Shown here: piece by piece, positions 1-7,870 of the stretch
Position numbering within the stretch: the first letter of the stretch is position 1
Layout of the letters: the number at the start of each line of letters is the position of its first letter
Origin: Leucobacter allii
GTDB taxonomy: Bacteria > Actinomycetota > Actinomycetes > Actinomycetales > Microbacteriaceae
NCBI RefSeq assembly: GCF_022919155.1
Contig: NZ_CP095045.1
Location: 1,612,001-1,676,000, forward strand
Reading direction: 5' to 3'
Length of the DNA stretch: 64,000 nucleotides
Notes under the pieces: model-generated
Told to the model about the DNA's origin: nothing
Database searches by the model: none
The model's input: the letters and a program-made list of their open reading frames with translations, nothing else
Made by a program: the position numbers and the translations under genes

Positions 1-710
1 TCCGCCGGGCCCCCGCCCGCGCCGGGCACCGCGCGGTGCTCGGCGGTGTCGGCGGCGAGCAGGCGCGCGTACGGGGGCAGCAGCACCGCGAGCGCGCGTT
101 CGAGCCGCGCGAGCGGGGCGCGCCCCGGATCCGGAGCGAGGACGCGACGGAGCACGTCGACGCCCGGGGCGATCGCACCGAGGGCGCGCAGTTCCTCCGC
201 CACGGAGGCGTCGGGCCGCTGCGGCGCCCGCGCGCCCGACCCGGCGCGCAGCAGCGCGATGATCCACTGCAGATGCCGCGGCTCGGCCGAGACGTCGGCG
301 GGGAGCGCGCGCTCCGTCGCTGCGGCGAGCGGTCGCCGCAGCGCCGGGAAGGCCGCGAGCAGCGCGGCCGACGCCTGCAGGCGCAGCACCGCGCGCACGA
401 GCGGCCCGGCCGCGGGGTCGCGCGAGACGAGTGAGGCCGCACGGCGCCGGCGCTCCGGGGCGATGCGCTCCTCGCGGACGTTCTCCCAGAGCGCGAGCAT
501 CGCGAGCGCGGTCGCCTCCGCGGGAGCGTGCCCGCGCGCGGTGTACCACCCGAGACCCACCGTGAGCCCGTCATCGTCGATCCGCCAGACCGCGTCCTCG
601 ACCACGTGCACGGGTACGCCGAGGAGGCCTCCGACGGCGCGCAGCGCAGCCTCGCCGCCGAGCGCATCGGCCGCGTCGGCCGCGCCCGCCTGCTCCCGGC
701 TCGCCTCCAT
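1..710 (-). CDS. Partial protein divergent from a MoxR-like ATPase, function unknown
   Basis: Minus-strand frame open from an ATG at 710 to the left edge, 236 codons with no stop, so the C-terminus is missing. The visible part starts MEASREQAGAADAADALGG and is Ala/Arg/Leu-rich. It contains a block with W and E residues (GWYTARGHAPAEATALAML, then ALWENVREERIAPERRRR, about residues 54-90). No catalytic motif, signal peptide or membrane segment is seen. It is transcribed away from a MoxR-type AAA ATPase at 768. MoxR ATPases are commonly encoded next to a VWA-domain partner, and such partners often have a helical N-terminal half, so this could be that partner; the VWA part would lie outside the window. 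A -10-like TAGGCT ends 6 nt before the ATG, so a leaderless mRNA is likely. The coding call rests on codon position and the divergent promoter layout. Confidence 0.6.
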   Translation of the reverse strand, partial: MEASREQAGAADAADALGGEAALRAVGGLLGVPVHVVEDAVWRIDDDGLTVGLGWYTARGHAPAEATALAMLALWENVREERIAPERRRRAASLVSRDPAAGPLVRAVLRLQASAALLAAFPALRRPLAAATERALPADVSAEPRHLQWIIALLRAGSGARAPQRPDASVAEELRALGAIAPGVDVLRRVLAPDPGRAPLARLERALAVLLPPYARLLAADTAEHRAVPGAGGGPA

Positions 711-767
711 GCGGTCAGCCTACTGCGGCCGCCGCGCGGGCCCGCGCACGGATGCTAGCGTGAGGCC
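711..767. promoter_or_regulatory. Divergent pair of leaderless-type promoters
   Basis: The 57-nt gap holds two outward -10 hexamers. On the minus strand TAGGCT (717-722) is followed by 6 nt and the ATG at 710. On the plus strand TAGCGT (756-761) is followed by 6 nt and the ATG at 768. Initiation 6-7 nt after each hexamer would begin at or next to the start codon. No good -35 is visible for either. Confidence 0.5.
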
Positions 768-2204
768 ATGCTGCCATTCGATGCCGACCCGCTGCTCGTC
801 GAGGCCAGCGCGCTCCGCGACGCGGCGGCGCGGGTGCGGCGGGCGGCCGCCTCCGACCGGGCCGCGAGCGGCCGCGACGCCGAGGCCGAGGCCTCGGCGA
901 TCGCCCACGATGCCGAGCGCCGCGAGATCGCGGCCCGGCTGGCGTCGCTGCTCGCGGACCCGCACGCCCGGCGCCTCGTCGATGCGGAGCTCGACGAGCG
1001 CGCCCGGGCGCTCCGCGTCGCGGTCGACGCACTGCGCCGCCGCGCCCGATCCGCCCAGCGCGAGCGCGCCGCGGATCGCCTGCTGGCCCGCGCCATTTCG
1101 GGCGGGCGGGCGCTCACGGGTGCGGAGCGCGATCGCGTCGCCGAGCTCCGCGCCCCGGAGCCCGACGCGCTCGACGGGGTCCACTCCGCCGAGCGGCGGG
1201 ACCGGCTGCTCGCGATCCTCGGCGCCGCACGGCTCCGGGAGGCGCGCGGTCAGCTGCGCGACGGGCTCCTCCTCACCGCCCAGATGCGCCGGATCGTCGC
1301 CGAGGCCGTCCCGGCGCTCCTGCAGGGCGAGCCGGTGCTGCTGCTCGGCGAGACGGGCGGCGCGAAGACCGCGCTCGCCGAGCACCTGTCGCGCCGCGGG
1401 GCGGGCCGCGAGCCCGAGTTCGTCTCCGGCTACGGCGACATCACGGGCGCGCAGCTGCTCGGAGCGCACGAGCTGCGCGCCGAGGCGGGGGCCACGGTCA
1501 GCGCCTTCGTGCCGGGCCCGCTGCTGCGTGCCATGTCGGAGGGGCGCCCGATCATCCTCGACGAGATCAACGCCATGCCCGCGGAGTTCCTCAAACGCCT
1601 CAACCGGATCCTGCAGTTGCGCCCCGGGGACCGCTACGGCGTGCAGGAGGACGGCGGACGCGCCGTGCGGGTCGCCCGGGGCTTCGCGATCCTCGCCACC
1701 GCGAACGAGCAGACGCCCCACCGCTACCGCGGGCTCGAACGGCTGAGCGCAGAGCTCGTGAACCGCTTCGGTGCGAACGCGTACCGCGTGCACTATCCCG
1801 ACGCGGGCCTTCCTTACGAGCGCTTCCCCGCGGAGAACGCCCTCATCATCGCCGCCGCGGTCGCCGACGCGCGCGGGGCGCTCCCCGAGACGCTGCCCTA
1901 CCCGCAGATCGTCCGACTCGCCCGTGCCGCCTTCGTGAGCCAGCAGGTGTTCGCCGGGGCGCACGGCGAGGGGTTCGCGGACTTCGTGAGCACGGAGCGC
2001 GAGATCGACGGCCGCCCCGGGCTCGAGGAGTCGGTGCTCGCCCCGCGCACGGTCGTGGCGCTCGCCCGGAAGGTGGCGGGGAGCGCCGGGACGATCACGC
2101 TGGACCACGCGCTGCACCGCTTCGTCGACGGCGTCATGCACCGGGAGGACCGCCGCGTGCTCGCGCTCATCATCGCGGGCCAGGGCTTCCGGCTCTCAGG
2201 CTGA
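768..2204 (+). CDS. MoxR-like AAA+ ATPase
   Basis: 478 aa. Residues 1-155 are a charged Ala/Arg-rich helical region. The AAA module follows: Walker A GETGGAKT (194-201), Walker B IILDE (262-266), a sensor-1-like Asn in ATANE (about 310-314) and an Arg-finger-like R in ELVNRFG. MoxR-type ATPases act as chaperone-like remodelling machines, usually with a VWA-domain partner that is often encoded next door; the divergent gene at 1-710 may be that partner. The long N-terminal helical region is longer than in a minimal MoxR protein. The ATG at 768 lies 6 nt after TAGCGT, so the mRNA is probably leaderless; GAGG just before the ATG is too close to act as a normal Shine-Dalgarno. The client is unknown. 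Confidence 0.85.
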   Translation: MLPFDADPLLVEASALRDAAARVRRAAASDRAASGRDAEAEASAIAHDAERREIAARLASLLADPHARRLVDAELDERARALRVAVDALRRRARSAQRERAADRLLARAISGGRALTGAERDRVAELRAPEPDALDGVHSAERRDRLLAILGAARLREARGQLRDGLLLTAQMRRIVAEAVPALLQGEPVLLLGETGGAKTALAEHLSRRGAGREPEFVSGYGDITGAQLLGAHELRAEAGATVSAFVPGPLLRAMSEGRPIILDEINAMPAEFLKRLNRILQLRPGDRYGVQEDGGRAVRVARGFAILATANEQTPHRYRGLERLSAELVNRFGANAYRVHYPDAGLPYERFPAENALIIAAAVADARGALPETLPYPQIVRLARAAFVSQQVFAGAHGEGFADFVSTEREIDGRPGLEESVLAPRTVVALARKVAGSAGTITLDHALHRFVDGVMHREDRRVLALIIAGQGFRLSG

Positions 2205-2237
2205 GCGCGGGATCCGGTTCCTCCGCGCGGCGCTCAG
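2201..2237. terminator. Possible bidirectional hairpin between convergent genes
   Basis: CTGAGCGC (2201-2208) pairs with GCGCTCAG (2230-2237) across a 21-nt loop. Both stop codons, TGA at 2202-2204 (plus) and the aroB stop at 2234-2236 (minus), lie inside the stem. There is no T-run, so this is a weak call. Confidence 0.3.
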
Positions 2238-3310
2238 CTGGCGATCTCCTGATAGGCGAACTGCAGCATCGCGTCGTCGGCGCCCGCGAGCACCCGCGGC
2301 TTGCCGATCTCGTCGAGCACGATGAAGCGCAGCATGCCCGCGCGCGCCTTCTTGTCCCGCTGCATCGCCGCGAGCAGACCGGGCCAGCGCCCCGCCGGGT
2401 AGCTCAGCGGCAGCGTGAGTGACGCGAGGATGCGCCGATGCCGCTCCACGGCGGCGTCGGAGAGCGAGCCCGCCATGCGGCCGAGCTCCGCCGCGTACAT
2501 CATGCCGATCGAGATGGCCACGCCGTGGCGCCACTGGTAGCGCTCGGCGTGCTCGATGGCGTGCCCGAGGGTGTGCCCGTAGTTGAGGATCTCGCGGAGG
2601 CCGCCCTCGCGGAAGTCCTCCGACACCACCCTGGCCTTGACCCCGATCGCGAGCTCCACGACGCGCTGGAACTCGGGGGTCGCGGGATCGGTCGCCCGCG
2701 CCACATCCGCCTCGAGGATGTCGAGGATCTCGGGCTCCGCGATGAAACCGCACTTCGCGACCTCCGCGAAACCGGCGAGGATCTCGTTCCGCGGCAGGGT
2801 GGCGAGCAGGTCCAGGTCGCAGAGCACACCGGCGGGCGCGGTGAAGCTGCCCACGAGGTTCTTGCCCTCCGCCGTATTGATGCCGGTCTTCCCGCCGACG
2901 GAGGCGTCGACCATGCCGAGCACCGTCGTCGGGATCTGCACGAGCTGGACGCCGCGCAGCCAGGTCGCCGCGACGAAGCCCGCGAGATCGGTCACCGCCC
3001 CGCCGCCGAGACCGACGACCGCGTCGGAGCGGGTGAAGTCGGCCTGGCCCATGATCTGCCAGCAGAAGGCGGCCACCTCGACGCGCTTCGCGGACTCCGC
3101 ATCCGGCACCTCGGCGAGCAGCACCTGCGCGTAGCGCTCGGCGAGCGCGGCGCGGAGCTCCTCGGCCAGGCGGCCCACCGAGGCGGTGTGCACGATGAGC
3201 ACCTTCGCGACCCGATCGTCGAGCACCTCGCTGACGCGGGAGATCGTGCCGTGCCCCACGACGACGTCGTAGGACGACTCCCCGGTGACGCTGATGACAG
3301 TGTCGCTCAT
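2234..3310 (-). CDS. aroB: 3-dehydroquinate synthase
   Basis: 358 aa, normal length. Converts DAHP to 3-dehydroquinate, the second step of the shikimate pathway, in the cytosol with NAD and a divalent metal. Visible: the nucleotide-binding segment VVGLGGGAVTDLAGF (about 98-112), MVDASVGGKTGIN (133-145), and the family metal ligands E183 (FAEVAK), H246 (NYGHTLGH) and H262 (RHG). The ATG at 3310 overlaps the aroK stop by 4 nt (ATGA), so translation is probably coupled. Last gene of the minus-strand set aroE-aroC-aroK-aroB and convergent with the AAA gene. No regulatory feature of its own is seen. Confidence 0.97.
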   Translation of the reverse strand: MSDTVISVTGESSYDVVVGHGTISRVSEVLDDRVAKVLIVHTASVGRLAEELRAALAERYAQVLLAEVPDAESAKRVEVAAFCWQIMGQADFTRSDAVVGLGGGAVTDLAGFVAATWLRGVQLVQIPTTVLGMVDASVGGKTGINTAEGKNLVGSFTAPAGVLCDLDLLATLPRNEILAGFAEVAKCGFIAEPEILDILEADVARATDPATPEFQRVVELAIGVKARVVSEDFREGGLREILNYGHTLGHAIEHAERYQWRHGVAISIGMMYAAELGRMAGSLSDAAVERHRRILASLTLPLSYPAGRWPGLLAAMQRDKKARAGMLRFIVLDEIGKPRVLAGADDAMLQFAYQEIAS

Positions 3311-4140
3311 TCCTGCTCCTGCTCCTTCTGCTTCGCGGCGCCCCCGTGCTCGGCGACGCCGGACTTCTGCGAGAATCCGCGCGCCCAGCGCGCGACCCGC
3401 CTGGCCAGCTGCTCCTTCGTCGCGCGGTCCGTCCGGTAGGTGACGTCGGCGACCTCCTCGTAGAACGGCCGGCGCTCCTCGAGGATGCGCCCCCAGGCCT
3501 CCGGGTCGTCCCGCAGCAGGGGGCGCTTCGCGAGGTTCGCGGTGCGCAGCACCGCCTCCTGCGTGGTGAGCAGCAGCACGACCGGGTGCGCCGCGAGGCG
3601 GCGCCGCGTCTCCGCGGTGATCACGGCCCCGCCGCCGAGCGCGACGATCCTCCCGCCGGGCAGGGCGAGCTCCTCGGCGATCACCTCCGCCTCGATCCGG
3701 CGGAACTCCGGCTCGCCGTGGGTCTCGAAGAACGCGGCGATCGGGCCGTGCCGGCGCACGAAGACGGCGTCGGTGTCCACGAACGGCACGCCCAGCTCGC
3801 GCGCGACGCGCTTGCCGAGGCTCGTCTTGCCCGCCGCCATCGGGCCGACGAACACGACGGCGCGATCCGGCAGCCTCCCGGTGCCCCGACGCCGGCGGCG
3901 GCGACGGCCCCGCGCGCGCTGCCCGGCGGGCGCGGCGCCGCTCGGAGCCGTCCGACGCCCTGCATCGGCGCCCTCCCGGCTCGCGGTGCGGCCGCCTCCC
4001 CCGCGCGCGCCGCCTCCCGGCTCGCCGCCGTCGACGCGTCCGGCCGAGGGCACCACGCGCAGCGGCGCCGTCGGCGGCTGCGGCTTCGGCCGCGGCGCCG
4101 GCGGCCCCGGATCGCGCCCGGCGCGCCGCTGCTCGCTCAT
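3307..4140 (-). CDS. aroK: Shikimate kinase with a long disordered N-terminus
   Basis: 277 aa. Phosphorylates shikimate with ATP. The kinase core starts near residue 94: P-loop GPMAAGKTS (99-107), shikimate-binding DTD (122-124), and GGGAV (169-173). Shikimate kinases are usually about 165-190 aa, so residues 1-92 are extra. That part is rich in Pro, Arg, Gly and Ala and ends in an Arg run (RGRRRRRRRG). No ATG or GTG in frame close to the core would give a normal-length protein with an intact P-loop, so the ATG at 4140 is kept. It lies 13 nt after the aroC stop. The basic tail might bind nucleic acid or another protein; no function is evident. Confidence 0.93.
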   Translation of the reverse strand: MSEQRRAGRDPGPPAPRPKPQPPTAPLRVVPSAGRVDGGEPGGGARGGGGRTASREGADAGRRTAPSGAAPAGQRARGRRRRRRRGTGRLPDRAVVFVGPMAAGKTSLGKRVARELGVPFVDTDAVFVRRHGPIAAFFETHGEPEFRRIEAEVIAEELALPGGRIVALGGGAVITAETRRRLAAHPVVLLLTTQEAVLRTANLAKRPLLRDDPEAWGRILEERRPFYEEVADVTYRTDRATKEQLARRVARWARGFSQKSGVAEHGGAAKQKEQEQE

Positions 4141-4153
4141 CGTGCGGACCCGC

Positions 4154-5350
4154 TCAGACTTCGCGCGCGGTCGACAGGCGCTCCGGGATCGCGGCGAGAT
4201 AGGCCTCCAGGTTGCGCCGCGTCTCCGCGACGCTGTCCCCGCCGAACTTCTCCGTCACCGCGTCGGCGATCACGAGCGCGGTCATGGCCTCGGCCACGAC
4301 ACCGGCGGCGGGCACCGCCGAGACGTCGCTGCGCTGGTGGTGCGCCTTCGTCTCCTCGCCGGTGGCCACGTCGACCGTCGGCAGGGCGTGCGGCACCGTC
4401 GCGATCGGCTTCATCCCGGCGCGCACGCGCAGCACCTGCCCCGTGGTCATGCCGCCCTCGATGCCCCCGGCGCGGCCGGTGTCGCGCACGATCGTGCCGT
4501 CCTCGATGCGGAGGGCGTCGTGCGCCTCCGAGCCGCGGCGACGGGTGGTCTCGAAGCCGTCGCCGACCTCGACCGCCTTGATCGCCTGAATCCCCATGAG
4601 CGCCCCCGCGAGACGGGAGTCGAGCCGGCGGTCCCAGTGCACGTAGGAGCCCAGCCCGGGCGGCAGACCGTACACGAGCACCTCGACGATGCCGCCGATC
4701 GTGTCGCCCGACTTCTTCGTGTCGTCGACCTCGGCGACCATGCGCGCGCTCGTCCCGCCGTCGAAGCAGCGCAGCGGATCGGCATCGAGCGCCGCCACGT
4801 CGTCCGGGCGCGGCAGCGGCCCGCCGGCGGGGGCCTCGACGGTGCCGAGGGAGACCGTGTGGCTCACCAGGGCGATCCCGAGCTCCGAGAGGAACGCGCG
4901 GGCGACCGCGCCGAGCGCGACCCTCGCCGCGGTCTCCCGCGCGCTCGCGCGCTCGAGGACCGGCCGCGATTCCGCGAAGCCGTACTTCTGCATGCCGGTG
5001 AGGTCCGCATGGCCGGGGCGCGGCCGCGTGAGCGGTGCGCCGCGACCGCGCGACTTCTCGGAGAGCTCGGTGCGCTCAGCGCTCATGACCTCGGTCCACT
5101 TCGGCCACTCGGTGTTGCCGATGCGGATGGCGACGGGCCCGCCGATGGACACGCCCTGCACGACGCCGCCGGAGAGGTGGAGCTCGTCCTGCTCGAACTT
5201 CATGCGCGAACCCCGGCCGTAGCCGAGCTTGCGGCGCGCTAGATCCTCACGGATCCCGTCGAGCGACACGGGCACGCCGGCGGGCAGGCCCTCCAGGACG
5301 GCAATGAGTTCGGGGCCGTGGGATTCCCCGGCGGTAAGCCAACGCAGCAT
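4154..5350 (-). CDS. aroC: Chorismate synthase
   Basis: 398 aa. Makes chorismate from EPSP using reduced FMN, the last step of the pathway. The N-terminus [15 protein letters not shown] is the usual family start and fixes the ATG at 5350. Further family blocks are [18 protein letters not shown] (about 39-56), [18 protein letters not shown] (about 100-117) and [13 protein letters not shown] lies a few nt before the ATG. The gene sits between aroE (36 nt upstream) and aroK (13 nt downstream) in one transcript. Chorismate made here also feeds the PabB encoded at the right end of the window. Confidence 0.98.
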   Translation of the reverse strand: MLRWLTAGESHGPELIAVLEGLPAGVPVSLDGIREDLARRKLGYGRGSRMKFEQDELHLSGGVVQGVSIGGPVAIRIGNTEWPKWTEVMSAERTELSEKSRGRGAPLTRPRPGHADLTGMQKYGFAESRPVLERASARETAARVALGAVARAFLSELGIALVSHTVSLGTVEAPAGGPLPRPDDVAALDADPLRCFDGGTSARMVAEVDDTKKSGDTIGGIVEVLVYGLPPGLGSYVHWDRRLDSRLAGALMGIQAIKAVEVGDGFETTRRRGSEAHDALRIEDGTIVRDTGRAGGIEGGMTTGQVLRVRAGMKPIATVPHALPTVDVATGEETKAHHQRSDVSAVPAAGVVAEAMTALVIADAVTEKFGGDSVAETRRNLEAYLAAIPERLSTAREV

Positions 5351-5386
5351 ACCTTCTATATTCCCACACCCGCGGGTCGCGGGCGC

Positions 5387-6229
5387 TCAGCGCGCCGCGC
5401 GACGCATCGCCGCGAGGACGCCCGCCTCGTCGGCGAGCGGGGCCTCCGCGTCGCCGTGGAGGAAGAGGCGCACCTGGATGAGCGCCTGCTCGACGAGCAT
5501 CTCCAGCCCGGCGTGGGAGATCCCGCCCGCGGCGCGCCAGCGGCCGGCGAGCGGCGAGGGCCAGGGGTCGTAGGCGACGTCGAAGAGGGGCGCGGCCGCG
5601 AGCCCATCGGGCAGCGGGATCTCGCGCCCCGCGGGCCCGGGCAGCGTGGACACGACGAGCGTCGCGGAGGATGCGGCCGCCCGCGCGGCGGACGCATCGC
5701 CGAGCGTGGCTCCCGTCATCTCGGGCGCGCTCGTGCCGCGGAAGCGGTCGAGGAGCTCCTCGACCGCGCGCGGGCGGCGCGCGAGCACCGCGACGCGCTC
5801 GGCTCCGAGTGCGCGCGCCGCGAGGATCGCGGACACGGCCGTGGCGCCGGCGCCGAGCACGACGGTTCGGGTCGCATCGAGCCCGGCCTGGCCGAGCGCG
5901 CGAGCGAGTCCGGCGACGTCGGTGTTGCTGCCGAACCATCCGCCGTCGGGGAGCCGATGCAGGGTGTTGACGACGCCGCTCTCCGTCGCCACGGGATCGA
6001 GCGCATCGGCGAGCCGGTGCGCCTCCTCCTTGAGCGGCATCGTGAGCGAGAATCCGCGCCAGTGCGCGTCGCGTCCGCGGAGGAACGCGCCGAGGCCGGC
6101 CGCGCCGCAGCGGATCGCGTCGTAGCGCCAGTCGAGGCCGAGCGCCGCATAGGCGGCCGCGTGGATGCGGGGCGAGCGCGAGTGCGCGATGGGCGAGCCG
6201 AGCACGCCGAGGCGCATCGCGGCGGTCAC
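5387..6229 (-). CDS. aroE: Shikimate dehydrogenase
   Basis: 280 aa from a GTG at 6229; an ATG at 6217 would give 276 aa and is a fair alternative. Reduces 3-dehydroshikimate to shikimate with NADPH. Seen: the substrate-binding start GSPIAHSRSPRIHAAAYA, the catalytic Lys in SLTMPLKEEAHRLA, the dinucleotide-binding stretch VVLGAGATAVSAILAARALG, and the C-terminal FDVAYDPWPSPLA and GISHAGLEMLVEQALIQ blocks. The GTG is 8 nt after the mltG stop, which fits an operon. The order mltG-aroE-aroC-aroK-aroB is common in actinobacteria. Confidence 0.93.
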   Translation of the reverse strand: MTAAMRLGVLGSPIAHSRSPRIHAAAYAALGLDWRYDAIRCGAAGLGAFLRGRDAHWRGFSLTMPLKEEAHRLADALDPVATESGVVNTLHRLPDGGWFGSNTDVAGLARALGQAGLDATRTVVLGAGATAVSAILAARALGAERVAVLARRPRAVEELLDRFRGTSAPEMTGATLGDASAARAAASSATLVVSTLPGPAGREIPLPDGLAAAPLFDVAYDPWPSPLAGRWRAAGGISHAGLEMLVEQALIQVRLFLHGDAEAPLADEAGVLAAMRRAAR

Positions 6230-6236
6230 GCGCCGC

Positions 6237-7346
6237 TCAATCGCATCGGGTGCCCCCCGCCTCGCGGTGCGTCGTGCACCACTGCGCGAGCTGCTCCACG
6301 GCCGCGTCGTGCTCCTCGATGGTCTCGGAGAACACCGTCTCGCCCGTTTCGAGATCGATCGGCACGAAGTACAGCCAGGGGCCGTCCGCCGGATGGATCG
6401 CCGCGTCGATCGCGACGTCCCCGGGCAGCCCGATCGGGCCGACGGGGAGGCCGGGGTTCGCGTAGGTGTTGTACAGATTCGACGCGTCCGCGCGCTCCTC
6501 CTCCGTCGTCCAGACGGTGTCGGTGTTGCCCGTGCCGTAGGCGACCGTGGCGTCGGACTGCAGGAGCATCCCCTGATCGATGCGGTTGAGGAAGACGCGC
6601 GCGATCTTCGGGAAGTCGTCGAGGTCGGCCCCGGCCTCCCGCTGCACCACGGAGGCGAGCGTGAGGACGCGCCACTCGTCGCCGGCCGGCACGCCGTGCT
6701 CCTGGAGCGCCTGCCGCATGCGGTCCACCATCTGCTGGACGATCGTCTGCGCGGTGTCGCCCGGCTCGAAGGTGTAGGTGGCCGGGAAGAGGAACCCCTC
6801 GATCGAGGGGAACTCCGCGGGGACACCGAACGCCGCGGGATCGGCGACGGCAGCCTCGAAGTCGGCGAGCGGGATCTCCATCACCTCGGCGGTGCGCGCG
6901 AGCGCGTCCTTCGCGGACATCCCCTCGGGAATCGTCACCGTGTAGTCCATGCGGTTCTCGGGGTCGCGCAGCGCGTCCAGCGCGGCCTGCGCGCTCATCT
7001 CGAGGCGCATCTGGTACGTGCCGACCTGGAACTCGACCTCGTCATCCTGAGCGAGCAGCAGCTCGTAGAAGGCCTCCGGCGTCTTCACGACGCCGGCCTC
7101 CGCAAGGGAATCGGCCACGTCGCTGCCGATCTCGCCCGAGGTGATCGTGATGAGCACGTCGCCGTGCCCCTCCCCCTCGTAGTCGTCGCTGGTCCACCCG
7201 AGCGCCTGCGAGATGCCGTCGCCGTAGTGGGACCAGAGATAGGCGCCCGCCCCCGCGAGCCCGCCGAGGAGCAGGAGCAGCACGAGGAGCGTGATGAGCA
7301 CGCGCCTCCCCGTCCGACTCGCGCCTTCCCGTGCACGTGCGTTCAT
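6237..7346 (-). CDS. mltG: Endolytic murein transglycosylase MltG
   Basis: 369 aa. Membrane-anchored enzyme that cuts nascent glycan strands and sets glycan chain length. A short basic N-terminus is followed by one membrane segment (residues 15-37, Leu-rich) and a periplasm-side YceG-like domain. The catalytic Glu is E237 in SVVQREAGAD, followed by PKIARVFLNRI and LLQSDATVAYGTG, all typical of the family. The ATG overlaps the ruvX stop by 4 nt (ATGA), indicating translational coupling. Length is normal. Its place between ruvX and aroE is conserved in actinobacteria. Confidence 0.95.
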   Translation of the reverse strand: MNARAREGASRTGRRVLITLLVLLLLLGGLAGAGAYLWSHYGDGISQALGWTSDDYEGEGHGDVLITITSGEIGSDVADSLAEAGVVKTPEAFYELLLAQDDEVEFQVGTYQMRLEMSAQAALDALRDPENRMDYTVTIPEGMSAKDALARTAEVMEIPLADFEAAVADPAAFGVPAEFPSIEGFLFPATYTFEPGDTAQTIVQQMVDRMRQALQEHGVPAGDEWRVLTLASVVQREAGADLDDFPKIARVFLNRIDQGMLLQSDATVAYGTGNTDTVWTTEEERADASNLYNTYANPGLPVGPIGLPGDVAIDAAIHPADGPWLYFVPIDLETGETVFSETIEEHDAAVEQLAQWCTTHREAGGTRCD

Positions 7347-7870
7347 TGCGTGTCCTCCCCCTGGACGACGTCGGTCTCCGTGTCTGCGCGCCCGGACTGC
7401 GGCTCCGGCTCCGCGGCGCGGCCGGGCGCGGCGCCGCTCGCGCGCTCGATGTCGAGCGCGTGCTGCAGGATCACCACGGCGGCCGCCTGGTCGATGATCG
7501 CCCGGCTCTGCTTCGTCTTCTTCCCGGCCTGCCTGAGCTGCCCCTGCGCCGACACGGTCGAGAGCCGCTCGTCGACGAGCCGCACCGCGATGCCGAGGGG
7601 GGCGAGCCGGGCCGCGAGGCGCTCGGCGAATCCGCTGGCGTCGTCGGTGGACGGCGTGGCGGCGCCGCGCAGGTTGAGCGGCAGGCCGACCACCGCCTCG
7701 CAGGCGTCGAGCTCCTGCGCGATCGCGACGATCCGCGCGAGGTCGCTCGTGCCGGCCGCGTCGCGCGTCACCGTCTCCACGGGCGTCGCGAGCATGCCGT
7801 GGGGGTCGCTCCGCGCGATGCCGATCCGCGCCTTGCCGACGTCGATGCCGAGCCGTACTCCGGTGCGCAC
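7343..7870 (-). CDS. ruvX: Holliday junction resolvase-like protein (YqgF/RuvX)
   Basis: 175 aa. RNase H-fold protein linked in the family to pre-16S rRNA processing and to recombination. The GTG at 7870 gives VRTGVRLGIDVGKARIGIA with the first acidic residue of the fold. Later motifs are VGLPLNLRG and LVDERLSTVSA. The last 30 or so residues are an acidic, low-complexity tail. The GTG shares one base with the alaS stop (TAGTG), and the stop overlaps the mltG start, so alaS-ruvX-mltG is translationally coupled. A longer upstream frame exists but lies inside alaS and is not used. Confidence 0.93.
   Translation of the reverse strand: MRTGVRLGIDVGKARIGIARSDPHGMLATPVETVTRDAAGTSDLARIVAIAQELDACEAVVGLPLNLRGAATPSTDDASGFAERLAARLAPLGIAVRLVDERLSTVSAQGQLRQAGKKTKQSRAIIDQAAAVVILQHALDIERASGAAPGRAAEPEPQSGRADTETDVVQGEDTQ

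Noticed and set aside
720..2141. Long minus-strand open frame of about 470 codons opposite the AAA gene
   Set aside because: Composition is Arg/Ala/Gly-rich with no motif, and the plus strand encodes an intact AAA ATPase with Walker motifs. It is a GC-driven antisense frame.
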